Below, in pieces: positions 21,741 through 33,366 of a stretch of DNA of 64,000 nt. Made by a program: the position numbers and the translations under genes. Under the pieces are notes generated by a model. That model was not told the origin of the DNA, searched no databases, and saw only the letters and a list, made by a program, of their open reading frames with translations. The stretch comes from Siphonodentalium dalli (taxonomy: Eukaryota > Mollusca > Scaphopoda > Gadilida > Siphonodentaliidae): assembly GCA_032622095.1 (NCBI GenBank), contig CP136067.1, positions 133,739,990-133,803,989 on the forward strand. Direction: 5' to 3'. Numbering within the stretch: position 1 is the first letter of the stretch; each line of letters begins with the position of its first letter.

Positions 21741-22379
21741 TGGGAACGAAGAGTTGAAGTGGTAGAGGAGGTGAACAAACAGACGCAAGAACAGTTACAA
21801 CATATCCAGTTCGAGCACAAAGAGACGCAAGATGATTATATGGAAATGAAAAATACAGTTAATAACTTAACAAAGCAAATATCGAAACAAGAGAATGAAA
21901 TCAAAGTACTAAAATCCGGGCTGAATAATGCAGAGCAATACTCTAAGAAAGTTTGCTTACGGTTTCTTGGACTCAAGATTCGGGAAGGTGAAAATGAGGA
22001 CACAATAACGGACAGAATATGTAATGTAGTAAATATCTCCCAAGTGAAAGTGAAAATATCACCTGCAGATATTGCAACAGCTCACAGACTTCCATCTATC
22101 AAAAACAAAATCGCCCCACCCTGTGTGGTTAAATTCAACCAATCTAAAGTTAGAAGGTTGGTTTTTGACATAAGGAAGGACACATTTGAGATAGCTGATG
22201 ATGGCTCCAAGAGGGAAGTGAAAATTCGTGACCTGCTAACGAAGGATAACATGGACTTGATGGATAGACTATTCAACCACAGGGAAATAAAATTTGCATT
22301 CCACAAAAATGGGTTTATTTGGGCGAGGCTGCTTAATGGACGGAAGATAAAATTTGACATCAATGACGACATAGAATAA
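21702..22379 (+). CDS. L1/Tx1-like LINE ORF1, 5'-truncated (inverted segment)
   Basis: RNA-binding protein of the retrotransposon particle. The open frame has no ATG near its start; LINE sequence begins at about 21741, so the N-terminus is missing. A heptad-rich coiled coil (EEVNKQTQEQLQHIQ to QENEIKVLKSGLNNAEQYS) is followed by an RRM-like region with RNP2-like VCLRFLGLKI and RNP1-like PPCVVKF blocks, and a basic C-terminal domain ending RKIKFDINDDIE. This is the coiled coil-RRM-CTD order of L1-type ORF1 proteins. About 210 residues remain, against 300 or more in full-length members. No stop or shift interrupts it. Not functional as it stands. Confidence 0.8.
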   Translation, partial: NLAKIIRHWARSKWERRVEVVEEVNKQTQEQLQHIQFEHKETQDDYMEMKNTVNNLTKQISKQENEIKVLKSGLNNAEQYSKKVCLRFLGLKIREGENEDTITDRICNVVNISQVKVKISPADIATAHRLPSIKNKIAPPCVVKFNQSKVRRLVFDIRKDTFEIADDGSKREVKIRDLLTKDNMDLMDRLFNHREIKFAFHKNGFIWARLLNGRKIKFDINDDIE

Positions 22380-23449
22380 GTGATAAGAAAAGACTCAGAA
22401 AAACGAAAATAATTCTCAAAGTGATTAATAGAAAAACTGATTGGAATTAACATGTACTGTATATACTTTGTTAGGTAAAAATAAGATATTTGCGTGTTTA
22501 TGGTAACCCACCACCCTAATCTCAAATACTGAACCCAAAATTAATGTTCTTGATGTAGCTCTTTTTTGTTGCTGAACATTTTGTTCTAACAACTATCATT
22601 AATTTAGACATAAAAAAATATATATATTTCTATTTACAATTCAAATGCCCATGGTATATGTCTTGTATATGGATATATATATTTTATTTAAATGGATATA
22701 TTTTCAAACTCTTTTTTTCTCATAATTCGAATTGTTTCTCAAAAAATAAAAATAAATAAATGAACATTATAAAAAGACATCTTGATTCACGGGATGTGTG
22801 GTTTGCAACCTTTTATCTATGTGGGACCTAGTATTAGAAATACGTATTTATCGTATTGTGGCCACACTTTACTGGTTGAAAAGAGAAAGTTACTCTTCAT
22901 CCAATTTTATTATTATATATCTACATATACCTAGTATAAGGCAGGAATTCTTTAAATTTGAGCCAACAATAATACATGTATTTGTTGGTATGAGTTATAA
23001 GTAGGCAGTACTTAGCATTTCATTTTCTAGGATTACACTATTTGATGTACACCCCCCTAATACTATATGGTATATACATGCAAGGGCATACACATTTTCA
23101 GTTCTTTTGCTCAATGATATATGGTATTATATCTTTAAATGTATTCATTATACTGCAATTAATTGCACAATTGCATAATTTTTCCAAGCTAGGGAATACA
23201 GGTCTTCGTTTGTGAGTTTTGTTTTTTTTGTTTTTTGTTTTGGTTATCTTAATTAAATTTACATACCTGAGGAGAAATTTCGCTATTTATATAAATGAAT
23301 AAAAACCATAAAATACACCCAATCCTTCCTTCTCAAATAGCTTCAGTCTATCTCTATACTAACATCATTCTTATTATGAAATACATAAATGTATACTATA
23401 CAACTGTTTCCATTTGTCTGTTTGTCATATTTCAAATTTATATTATACC
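22380..23449 (+). other. ORF1-ORF2 spacer of the LINE
   Basis: About 1.07 kb of AT-rich sequence without stops-free frames of note. This is long for an L1-type inter-ORF region, so it may hold an old insertion or be a family trait. I see no transposon ends in it. Confidence 0.5.
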
Positions 23450-26400
23450 ATGTCGATAGATATAATGTCTATGAACTGTCGGGGTCTGTGCAATCGCCAG
23501 AAGAGAAGAGATGTATTTGACTACTTAAAAAGTAAGAAATTTGACATAATCTGCTTACAAGATGTGCACTTCGGAAAAAATCAGGGAAATAATATAAAAA
23601 TTGAATGGGGATACGAGTGTTACATTAACAGTTTTTCTACATCATCGAGAGGTGTCGCTATTCTACTCCGAAATTCTTTTGAATATAAGATCCATGACAT
23701 CAAGCGTGATGAAATAGGGAATTCTCTTTCGTTAGATATTGAAATTGAAAATAGGCGTTTTACATTATTAAATATATATGGGCCAAACACTGATCAACCT
23801 AAATGTTATGAAAAGCTTAGTGAATATATGGCCACCGTCGAGTCAAACTTTGTTGTATGTGGAGATTTTAATATAGTGCTTAACCAAAATCTTGATTCTG
23901 TGAACTATGTGAGACATAATAATCCTCTTGCTCATAAAGCTCTTTTGAAGGCTATGGATCGTAACGGTTTAGTTGATGTTTGGCGAGCATTAAATCCGGA
24001 AACAAAGCGTTATACATGGAGAAAGAAAACACATATAAAACAAGCTCGATTAGATTACTTTCTTGTATCCGAATGCATGCTTTCACTCACCAGAAAGGCA
24101 GATATACACCCAGGTTATAGGACAGATCATTCTATTATCTCATTAAAATTGAATTTGACAGAATTTACCCGTGGCCATGGATATTGGAAATTCAATAACT
24201 CTCTTCTGAAAAATACAGACTATGTCAATGAAATTAACAAATTAATTGAGACCATAGAATCTCAATATTTCGATGAAAAGGGAAAACATCTAGAAATTAA
24301 TGACCAACTTTTTTTCGAAACACTGCTTATGGAAATACGAGGTAAAACTTTAGAATTATCATCAAAAATTAAAAGAAAAAGAGTCAAAGAAGAAACTGAA
24401 CTTATAGCTAAAATTGAAAAATTAGAAAAGGAAAATACTAATGAGACATTGGAACAGGTGGAAAAATATCAAACTAGCTTAGAAGAAATAAGGAAACATA
24501 AACTAGAGGGGATGATGGTAAGATCTAGAGCAAAATGGATCGGCGAAGGAGAGAAACCGAGTAAATATTTTTTAAACATTGAAAAACGACACTACACAAA
24601 TAAATCTGTAACTATGCTACAAACACCAGATGGTGAAGTGTTAGAAAAACAAGAAGATATTTTAAATGAGGCATGCAAATATTATGGTAAATTATATGAA
24701 TCAAGAGAAGAGAAACTCTCTTCAAGAAATTTGACTGAATTCCACAAATTAAATAATATAAACGACATGGAATTAAATAAACTTCCAAATATATTACACG
24801 CTAAACTAGATAGTCCAATATCTGATGTTGAAGCTTTAGAATTTTTGAAAAAAATGAAAAATAACAAAAGTCCAGGTTCGTCTGGCTTCTCAGTGGAATT
24901 CTATAAAATGTTTTGGGGCAAACTAGGTCATTTCTTAGTACGCTCTTTGAATTATGGTTTGGTCAGAGGGGAACTATCTGTAACACAGAACCATGGCGTA
25001 GTAACTCTTTTACCAAAAGATAACAAACCACGACAGTTTTTAACAAATTGGAGGCCGATATCGCTTTTAAACGTAAGCTATAAGATTTTGTCAGGAATTC
25101 TCGCTGCCCGTTTAAAACATGTTTTACCAAACTTGATAGATGAGGATCAAACAGGCTTAATACCTGGAAGATACATTGGAGAAAACATTCGCTTAGTAGC
25201 AGATTTGATCCATATTACACAAAAAAAAAACATTCCTGGCCTCTTGTTGTTGCTTGATTTTGAGAAAGCTTTTGATTCTGTGTCATGGACTTTTATGTCT
25301 CAGGTTATGAAGATTTTTAATTTCAGCCACACTTTCATAGGTTACATAGAAACTCTATATAGAGGAATCAGCTCAAATCTTAACATTAATGGAAATGTGT
25401 CTCCATCTTTCATGATACACCGTGGTTGTAGACAAGGTGATCCAATATCACCATATATATTTTTAATATGTGCAGAAGTATTAAGTATAGCAATAAGAAA
25501 ATGTAAGAAAATAAAAGGGATTGAGATCGGTAAATATGAATTCAAAGTTAGTCAATATGCTGATGACACAACTTTATTTCTCAATGGTGATGCACAGTCC
25601 CTGGACAGTACATTTGAGCTACTAGAATATTTTTACTATATATCTGGGCTAAAAATCAATTATAACAAAACTTTTGCAGTTTGGATTGGAAGCAAACGTG
25701 ATTGTACAGAAACTATATGTGACAAGTGGAAAATAAAATGGAACCCAGAAAACTTTCGGCTTCTAGGGATTAACTTTAACTTACTCAATGATGACTTATT
25801 TAATGCAAATTATGATAAAGTGATGAATGATATAGATAAAATTATAAATTCCTGGTCATGCAGAAATTTGACCCCACTTGGACGGATAATTGTTGTGAAA
25901 TCTCTTATTTTATCCAAGTTGTCATTTCTTTTTCAAACCTTACCTAACCCCAGTGAAGACTACATTAAAGAATTAACAAAGAAAATCTACAAATTTATTT
26001 GGCAGAAAAAGCCTGACAAAATTTCACGAAGACAGCTACAACAAACCTACTCATTCGGAGGTTGCAAAATGGTTGATATAGAACAATTCATGAATTCAAT
26101 GAAAGCAATCTGGATGAAAAAACTTATTTTCCAAAATGGCAAATGGCAAAATCTATTAAAATGTTGTTTTAATAATCTTTCAGAAAACTGGTTTCTAGCA
26201 AGCCCTACAGCATTAACTAGACAAAGCAAAATCATATCTTGTAAATTTTGGGCCCATGTTATTGAAGCATGGGCAAAATTCTACAAGGCTATAATCCCTG
26301 AAACTCTTGACCATATAAACAGTAATAAATTGACGGATAATCCTAACATTACCGTCAAAGGTAAAATGTTAATGTCCCAGGTATTAGATAAAAAAGGTAT

Positions 26401-27043
26401 TTTATTTGTTGATGATTTACTGGATAATGATGGTCATATAATGTCTCGGGAAGCGCTGGAAGTAGAATATTATATCAAATTAGATTTTTTGACATATCAC
26501 TCAGTTAATTCAGGTGTAAAACATTTTATAGATAAATTTGGCTTATTGTTCCATGCAAGAAAGCTTCAACACCCAATAATGCCTTTTCAGTTAAGTGTTC
26601 TTCAACAATCTTCATCAAAAAACATATATATTAAAATCTGTGGACAAGATAAAACAGTTAAACCTTTCATGAAGAAATGGGAATTGGAATTAAATGATAG
26701 GCTTACAGATGAATGGGCTAAGATTTTGATTTCTCCATTTCACTGTTGCGTGGAAACCAAATACAAATGGTTTCAATACCGAATTAACACAAGAATTCTA
26801 GGAACTAATGAACTTTTGAAAAAGATGAATATAAAAAGCTCGGATGCATGCTTTTTCTGTAGTAAAGCCAAGGAAACAATAAAACATCTCTTTTGTGACT
26901 GTCCTATAATTAATTCACTTTGGCATGAAATTCAAATGTGGGTTTTGAGACAAACTGGATACACAATAGATTTGTCACCAAAAAATTTAATTCTTGGAAA
27001 TGATATACTTTATAATATAGGACAGTATTTACAATATAAATAA
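23450..27043 (+). CDS. L1/Tx1-like LINE ORF2: endonuclease-reverse transcriptase, C-terminus lost
   Basis: The start is set at ATG 23450 (MSIDIMSMNCRGL); an in-frame ATG at 23414 would add 12 residues that do not look like the family. Endonuclease blocks in order: MNCRGL, QDVHF, NIYGPN, FVVCGDFNIVL, ARLDYFLVS and TDHSIISLKL. Reverse-transcriptase blocks: NWRPISLLNVSYKILS, LLLLLDFEKAFDSVSW, RGCRQGDPISPYIFL, VSQYADDTTLFL with the catalytic YADD, and LKINYNKT. A C-terminal zinc knuckle-like CFFCSKAKETIKHLFCDC follows. No stop interrupts 1197 codons, which argues for a young copy. LINE sequence probably ends near 27026 and the last residues are flank. The missing last 60-70 residues lie inverted at 21541-21740. 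Confidence 0.92.
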   Translation: MSIDIMSMNCRGLCNRQKRRDVFDYLKSKKFDIICLQDVHFGKNQGNNIKIEWGYECYINSFSTSSRGVAILLRNSFEYKIHDIKRDEIGNSLSLDIEIENRRFTLLNIYGPNTDQPKCYEKLSEYMATVESNFVVCGDFNIVLNQNLDSVNYVRHNNPLAHKALLKAMDRNGLVDVWRALNPETKRYTWRKKTHIKQARLDYFLVSECMLSLTRKADIHPGYRTDHSIISLKLNLTEFTRGHGYWKFNNSLLKNTDYVNEINKLIETIESQYFDEKGKHLEINDQLFFETLLMEIRGKTLELSSKIKRKRVKEETELIAKIEKLEKENTNETLEQVEKYQTSLEEIRKHKLEGMMVRSRAKWIGEGEKPSKYFLNIEKRHYTNKSVTMLQTPDGEVLEKQEDILNEACKYYGKLYESREEKLSSRNLTEFHKLNNINDMELNKLPNILHAKLDSPISDVEALEFLKKMKNNKSPGSSGFSVEFYKMFWGKLGHFLVRSLNYGLVRGELSVTQNHGVVTLLPKDNKPRQFLTNWRPISLLNVSYKILSGILAARLKHVLPNLIDEDQTGLIPGRYIGENIRLVADLIHITQKKNIPGLLLLLDFEKAFDSVSWTFMSQVMKIFNFSHTFIGYIETLYRGISSNLNINGNVSPSFMIHRGCRQGDPISPYIFLICAEVLSIAIRKCKKIKGIEIGKYEFKVSQYADDTTLFLNGDAQSLDSTFELLEYFYYISGLKINYNKTFAVWIGSKRDCTETICDKWKIKWNPENFRLLGINFNLLNDDLFNANYDKVMNDIDKIINSWSCRNLTPLGRIIVVKSLILSKLSFLFQTLPNPSEDYIKELTKKIYKFIWQKKPDKISRRQLQQTYSFGGCKMVDIEQFMNSMKAIWMKKLIFQNGKWQNLLKCCFNNLSENWFLASPTALTRQSKIISCKFWAHVIEAWAKFYKAIIPETLDHINSNKLTDNPNITVKGKMLMSQVLDKKGILFVDDLLDNDGHIMSREALEVEYYIKLDFLTYHSVNSGVKHFIDKFGLLFHARKLQHPIMPFQLSVLQQSSSKNIYIKICGQDKTVKPFMKKWELELNDRLTDEWAKILISPFHCCVETKYKWFQYRINTRILGTNELLKKMNIKSSDACFFCSKAKETIKHLFCDCPIINSLWHEIQMWVLRQTGYTIDLSPKNLILGNDILYNIGQYLQYK

Positions 27044-27240
27044 TATATCTGTTTGCCGTAGGTGAATCCCGCTAACACTATATACTATGGTGTCATATGA
27101 TTGATCAACCCAAAGTTCATAGACACCCTCAATTATGTTACCAGCGAGGTAATATAATTAAGAGTATGTATCCACTCTGGTTTAGTCGCTTGCGCACGTT
27201 ATTTCTTGTTAGCTTCGTATGAATGCAGTGGCATTTACTA
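27044..27240. other. Flank between two LINE insertions
   Basis: About 200 bases with no recognisable feature, presumably the target region of the L1/Tx1 insertion. Confidence 0.35.
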
Positions 27241-29070
27241 TTGAATTGAATTGAATTGACGGTTTATAATACGGCTACGACAAGCGTATCAACACCACCC
27301 GGGGACAGTCATCAACGCCCCCGAAGCCATCTAGGGTGTGAGCCCGCTAGGCTAGATTTTGATATTGGTGTTAGTCGTGTTTTGTGGTCAGGTTTGGGAG
27401 CTTATTGGTTTGTGATGTGTAATGATTTTATAAGGTTAGCAAGTTAGTTGGTTGGTTGAGGCGGATAATTACTCAATGGCTAATACTACGGTCACGACAA
27501 GCGTATTTACACCACCCGGGGACAGTAATCAACTCCTCCGGAGCCATCTAGGGCGTGAGCCTGCTACCCTATGTTTTGATTGTTATTGTTAGTCTTGTTG
27601 GGCGGTCGATATTGCGTATTTGCATGTATGTAGATCAGTATATGATGACTTATTTATACTGGGGTTCTAGCATTGGACTTTGTTGAGGACTTGCTTTACT
27701 GCAGGGTGCGTGGCCAATCCACTGTGTTCACCTGCCGATGGTCAGTACGCACCAAAGAGCCATTTGAAACATAATTATTAATTACCTGCCGTGTAGGTAA
27801 GGATGTCTGGTGGGATTTATCTGTTTGTGGTGTTGTTCCTTGGGTTGCTGAAATGAGACTTTGATTATTAGACTTACCATCCGTTTGTCTGGACTGTGTT
27901 AGTAACCTGATCGACCTCGCGTGTTTATTAAGTTCTTAAGATATAGGCATATTTGTTTGTTTGTTGATTTTGTTTGTTCAGTAGTGTTTTCCTGAGCTCG
28001 AGTTTGTCGATTAGGGTGCTGCCGTGTAGTCTGATTAGAGTGTTTGCCGCTAAAGTTTGAAGTCTAACCTGGAGCGGGGAGTATGTCGGCTGTATTATGT
28101 AATACTCTGATGGGGGTTCGTATATTTTCTTGGAGTGCCATTCTCAAGGTTTTGTTTTGGATTACTTGGAGTTTGTTGAGTGTATATTTGGGTAGATCGG
28201 CGGTTACAATGCCCCCGTATTCCATGATTGGTCGTATACATTGTTTATAGAGCTTAATTAGAGTTGCTGGATTGAGTCCCCATGATGTGCCCCTGAGCAT
28301 CATGAATAGCCTAATTCTTTGGATGGCACTGGTTGAAATGTTTTTAATGTGTGTTTGGAACGATAGTTTTTGGTCGAAAATTATGCCCAGGAGTGTTGTC
28401 TCCTGGGTTTGTTCGAAAGTTTTCCCATATATGGACAATTTAAGTTTGTATTTTGTATGTTTTCTGCTAAAGAGGATTAATTGCGTTTTTGAAGTTCAGT
28501 TTGATGCGTCATTTAGAACACCACCCTTCCAGGTCGTTGAGTTGTTTTTGTAATCTGAATTCTAGCGTTTTGGGTTCCCCTGTGGTCCAAAGGCCCAGAT
28601 CATCGGTGAATTGTGAGATTTGTATGTTGTGTGGATTGTTAGATATATCGTTGACGTATATTAAGAAGAGTAACGGACTTAATACTGACCCCTGGGGCTT
28701 AAGGCTTTAAGGTTGACGCTGTTTGAAATTTCTTCCCCGACCCTTACTTTGATAGATCTTTGCACGAGAAATGAAGAAATAAGTGAAATGATATTGTGAT
28801 CCAAAGTATCAAAGGCAGCTGAGAGGTCGAGAATGAGGCTATAGTGACATTGTGGTATTTTGCTACACACAGCAAGTCGTTGGTGACCCGAAAAAGTGCA
28901 GTTTCCGTGCTGTGGTGTTGTCGATAAGCTGATTGAAAAGGATAATTCAAATTGTTGTCCTCCAATTGTTGTCTGAGTTGATAGAGCATCACGCGCTCTC
29001 GAAGCTTGGATATAAAAGGAAGGCTAGAAACAGGTCTATTGTTTATGAGATTGTTCTTATCCATGTTTGG
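27241..29070 (-). pseudogene. Decayed CR1/Jockey-like LINE, 5'-truncated
   Basis: The reverse strand reads RPVSSLPFISKLRERVMLYQ, PFQSAYRQHHSTETALFRV, LILDLSAAFDTLDHN (29064-28744), then after a frameshift PRGSVLSPLLFLIYVNDIS, QISQFTDDLGLW (FTDD where FADD is usual) and ETTLLGIIFDQKLSFQTHIK...IRPIMEYGGI (to 28064). This is the palm and thumb order of CR1/Jockey-type polymerases. The 3' part (27273-27590) contains a duplicated block ACGACAAGCGTATYNACACC ...CATCTAGGGYGTGAGCC, and the element ends in (CAATT) repeats at 27241-27258. Several shifts and stops, so not functional. Confidence 0.75.
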
Positions 29071-29642
29071 ATTTTTTCAGCAATGGTTTAACCACAGGCT
29101 GTTTGAAGCACGTGGGGACGATACCGTCTCACAGGGACGTATTCACTATCCTAGTAAGAAAAGTAACCAGTTGGTCATTATACTGTTTAGGAATGAGTGA
29201 TATTACACGACCCAAATTTCTATTACATTGACATGACAAGACGTTTGACTATGTCTGTTGAAACACGTTTAAACGTCCGCACATCTCATATCACATGGTC
29301 TGCATATTGTATTCGCACATTTCATATCTCAAAGTACTGGCAATTGAGCTTCCCATAGATGTCAATCAAATAATTATTGGGAGATATATTCTACCAATCA
29401 GGGCCAGAGCCGGTCTGTTGCTGCATTGTACATTCTGATGCCATCTTTGTCCACCATAATTTGAATATTATTGTGCAGATTTAGTGTTAAATTTCCAATC
29501 AACATTGTTGTTGTCAAATTATAATGTACTGAACTTGACATTTATGCACTCATGTTGGGAATTTATCCATGACTATATAGCAGTATGTGTCGTACACATT
29601 TAAAGAGTAGAACAGGGTAAAGTTTTGTGTGTGTAAACAGCC
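29071..29642. other. Intron 2 sequence, nothing certain
   Basis: Shares a 28-nt word (CCGCACATCTCATATCACAT and following bases, 29278-29305) with 19557-19584. No other feature seen. Confidence 0.35.
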
Positions 29643-29839
29643 TTAAAGAGGGACTCCACACTAACTCCGGCCATTTATGGGACCATCTCCTTTTATACTT
29701 AATAGACTATATGCAACAAATGAATTCATCTAAGTCGTGGATTAGTACAAAATACACTCGTGTACTCTATGAACGATGCAAACAACATGGTAATTTTAAT
29801 GAACATTAATTTATGACTCCAGGCATCGAGTCCCTTTAA
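29643..29839. mobile_element. TTAA-flanked 200-bp MITE (copy M1)
   Basis: TTAA at 29643-29646 and 29836-29839 with short inverted ends AGAGGGACTC / GAGTCCCT. The interior GGACCATCTCCTTTTATACT ... CTCTATGAACGATGCAAACA is shared with 35643-35844. The 60-aa frame over it is not taken as coding. Confidence 0.65.
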
Positions 29840-30089
29840 TGGCTCGTGTCTAACAGTGGAACAATCTTTAAACATGGCTCGAAGACTATGAGTTGTTAAC
29901 CCTTTCTATTTTAAATGGATTATCCCACCCATTTATAACTTTATACATTGGAATAGGTTATTATTCATTTGGAGGGGTGTTCAGGAAAAATTAACAGACG
30001 ACAAATTGACGAAATATAATACATGATTGTATTAACATATAACTCGATGAAGGTAAGGATGTGTATGTGCTAGCGATACTTCAATATAT
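29840..30089. other. Intron 2 sequence, nothing recognised
   Basis: AT-rich and without visible structure. Confidence 0.3.
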
Positions 30090-31170
30090 TTTTTTGTTGA
30101 AATTCCAGCTGCAAAAATCATGAATAATGACATTCAAACTATTGTAGAATGGTCAACACAGTGGTTAGTAAATTTAATCCTTTAACAGTATCGAGGATGA
30201 ATTATACTATTTTCCACCCACCATTAACTATGGCATCATAGCAAATTACAGAGGTAAGTTCTCATAAACATTTAGGTGTCTCTTTCGTTGACAACGGATC
30301 TTGGGGAAACTCATATCAGAATGATAACCGAAAAGTCTTGGAAAAGAGTAAATCACAAGAGACACAAGTACCGACTGAGTGTCGACTTGAATGTGTCACC
30401 GGTTTGGATAATATACCAATATAAAAGAGAGACAAAATTGAAGATATCTAATATGAGATGGCGAGGATATTTACCGGGGTTACCAGAAGTGTCGGTGACA
30501 GAATCCTATTTATTGAAACCGGTTGGGACCCTCTCAACCAGGAGGCATACTCTGCAAATGGTATTATTTTACAAGATGCATAGAAACCAGGTCCCCAGCT
30601 TATCTTTCTAACACGATCCAATCCGATTCGACTTCTTCTAGCCGTATATAATCACAGGCGCGTAAGTATTCACCCTCCAACTAGTAACAGAAATAAATAC
30701 ATTGATACGTTCTTACCGTCAGCAATACGCGCATGGAATAATATACCGGACTCAATAAAAACATCTTCAACCGTGGTTGAATACTTCTAAATGTTGGTCA
30801 TACCAAATTAACAAAGTTTTCCTATCATAGCCACATAGGCCAAGTATATCATACCAGACTGAGAATGGGTGCAGCCATCTGAACAAAGATCTTATTTGAA
30901 TCACGTAAGAGATTCTCCAATCTGACCTTGTGGAGAACCATTTTTTTTCAATGCCCCCAATATAGTCAAATTAGAATGGATATGCTAGCGCTCTACCATT
31001 TGTCGCGAACACAAGTGAACATTGATGTCCTATTGTTTGGCTCTAGTGAGATGTCCGATGAAACAAATTCTGAAATATTTGAAGCTGTACAAAAGTTTAT
31101 TATCCAAAGTTGTGATCTCCGTGTGCAGGGGGTCGTTAGTGTGTGGCCACTGTAGTCCATGAGCCAGGAC
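30090..31170 (+). pseudogene. Decayed LINE reverse-transcriptase C-terminal region
   Basis: In shifting frames: WSTQWLV, FNPLTVSRMN, SHKHLGVSFVDNGSWGNS, then WKRVNHKRHKYRLS, GLPEVSVTESYLLKPVGTLSTRRH-like text in frame at 30276-30611, YNIPDSIKTSSTV-like blocks, and TLWRTIFFQCPQYSQIRMDM with LLFGSSEMSDETN at 30928-31155. The KHLGV...L..RR..H...FYKM...FF.CP.Y..IR order is that of LINE ORF2 C-terminal halves. Broken by stops and deletions. Confidence 0.7.
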
Positions 31171-32479
31171 CGAGAATGGTACCATTTTGGTGGGCAAATT
31201 CTATCAACATTTTTCTCAAAGCTTATAAGTTGAAGTTTATCTGATGGCTGGGGCGCACTGTGGTAGTGTAGCTTAGACGTGTGCAAAATCTGTGTTTCCA
31301 TGGCAACGGAGGGTGTTTTTGGCCAGTGTAAAAAATATGCATATAATGGTCTACAATTAGAAAGTTTAATGCAGTAACTCTATCTTTGCATTGATATGGG
31401 GTGATACCCTTGGTGCGCTTTCTTTTGGTATGGGAGATTTCATCTCTTGAGGTCAAGGTCATACACATAGGTCAAGGTCATTCACCAAAATATTAGCTTT
31501 TTCGTATCGGGTCATAATTGTCTACCCACTGCTTTTATATATCAGTTTTGAATACGTTCTTTGCTCCTAAATAATCTGTAGCGTACGTGCTACACGAGGA
31601 ACTGCATTATTGTTGAAACCGACATGTCAGTCATGAGATATAGGCCTTTAAACTTGGTGACCATTTTCCAAAATGGGTCAAAATCAGTTATTTCCCAATA
31701 TATCATGCTTCTGTGTAGTCCAGGCGATTGGTGCATGGAAATGTAAGAATTTTATGATAAAAGCATGAAACTTCCAACATATGTTCCTTGGACCTTACTG
31801 ATCATTTTCAGATATAGAGCCCGTCGAGATTTGTCCCGGCTTAGCAACTGTTGCTAGGCAACTACCCGAAAGTATAAAATGCTCATATAAGGAGGTATTG
31901 CAACATTTCATTCAACTTTAGTTCTCTTGAATTGCATATTTGAGGTCTATTTGTGACGGAATTACACAGACATGTGACCTTGTTCCCTATCATAATGTTC
32001 ACCACAACCGTTGCTATGCAGCTACCCAGACAGTAAAATGTATAATTCGCACTCTTCTGAATGGCATTTTGGGACCAGAATTGATGGTATATTTGTCTGA
32101 AATACATTTTACAGATGCTAATACATCACATAGTGTATATTATATAGAGATGCATAGTTTCTGTGTTTGGAAGGTGTCATTGTGATCGTTCTTAAGAGAC
32201 CAACCCATATTTTAAAATTTCAAAAGCATCAATGATTATAACGCAAGTTGTGGCTGATGAACAAAATTGACTATTCTGCTTTATATACATTGAATAAAAA
32301 CATTTCTGATGCACCTTGATTAATTGTTACTATATTTTAACCACTGACATAATATAATTATTGGATTTTTATATCACAGATTTGACATCAAAATATGGCA
32401 AAAATTCACTTTTCAGGTTTGGACCATTTTTTCAAGTAAAATGGAACTATCTTTGATATCAAAGGTGTTTATTGTTTCA
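31171..32479. other. Intron 2 sequence, nothing recognised
   Basis: The small frames at 31223-31468 and 31883-32185 overlap on both strands and match nothing I know. No inverted ends or tandem units seen. Confidence 0.35.
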
Positions 32480-33366
32480 CTAGGAGATTCCCCGTCAAAA
32501 ATGACGGGTAAATAAATGTCATTTGTTACTTACTGGTGTTCGCATGCATGATCAAATTCTCATTTATATTAGAAATGGAATGGCTAATAGTATGCTTTTC
32601 TTGTCACTTGACCACCCCCCCGCTTCAGTAGGTATGCATGCATGGGCGTAGCCAGTTTTCTCTAAGGCGGATTCGTCAGCTGATAGCAACGGCATAATTG
32701 ATGCGGGGAGCTCAGCAGATGGGTGGATATCCAATATCATGGACGCCTCACACACCAGCACCTTCAGAATACTTCAGGACGAACATTATGAATAATTAAC
32801 TTTCAATTCCTTATTTAAGCTATAATCGAACCACTGCATGGGTAGTTCATGTGCAACATATGGAAATACTTTGCATGTATTGTCTAAGTGGATTAATGCC
32901 AATAGTTTAGTACGAAAGGTTCTGGTCCTCAGGACGCCTAACAATTCTTCAGTTCGAGGGTATTCGGGGCCCAACATTAATATTTAAAATAGCACCCATT
33001 TCTAACGATGATTGAACTGTCGACTCTACAACCCATGCAATTCCACGACAAAATCAACGCCCTTACTTATATTCACACTCAAACTGATGACAAATGAATT
33101 TTGCGCCCTTTTCTAATGTTATGTTAGAACGCATGGAAGTTTCATCTATACAGTAGTGCTCAAAGCAAGTGTGAGTTTGTGTGCGACGTCATATGACGTC
33201 AGTTCGACAAACGTCATAAGAAATAGTGTCTACTTGAGTGCAAATACGGCGTTTGTGGACCATTTTCGATCTCGTGCATTCGTTGACCAATCGGCGTAAA
33301 AGTTAGTGATTCATCTTCTACGACACAATGTAACCATTGGTCCAAATTTGGGCCACGTTGGACGCA
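32480..33366 (-). mobile_element. Helitron-like element, 3' end at 32480 (5' end not fixed)
   Basis: On the reverse strand the hairpin CCCGTCA-TTTT-TGACGGG is followed by GAATCTC, CTAG (32483-32480) and a T, the terminal arrangement of Helitrons (hairpin, short gap, CTRR, insertion before T). A sister 3' end with a weaker hairpin lies at about 34275-34300. The interior has no helicase. The span to 33366 is a guess, limited by the next element. Confidence 0.45.

Noticed and set aside
22082-22525. 147-aa reverse frame over LINE ORF1
   Set aside because: Antisense shadow of ORF1, as are 24682-24867, 25342-25545 and 26047-26235 for ORF2.
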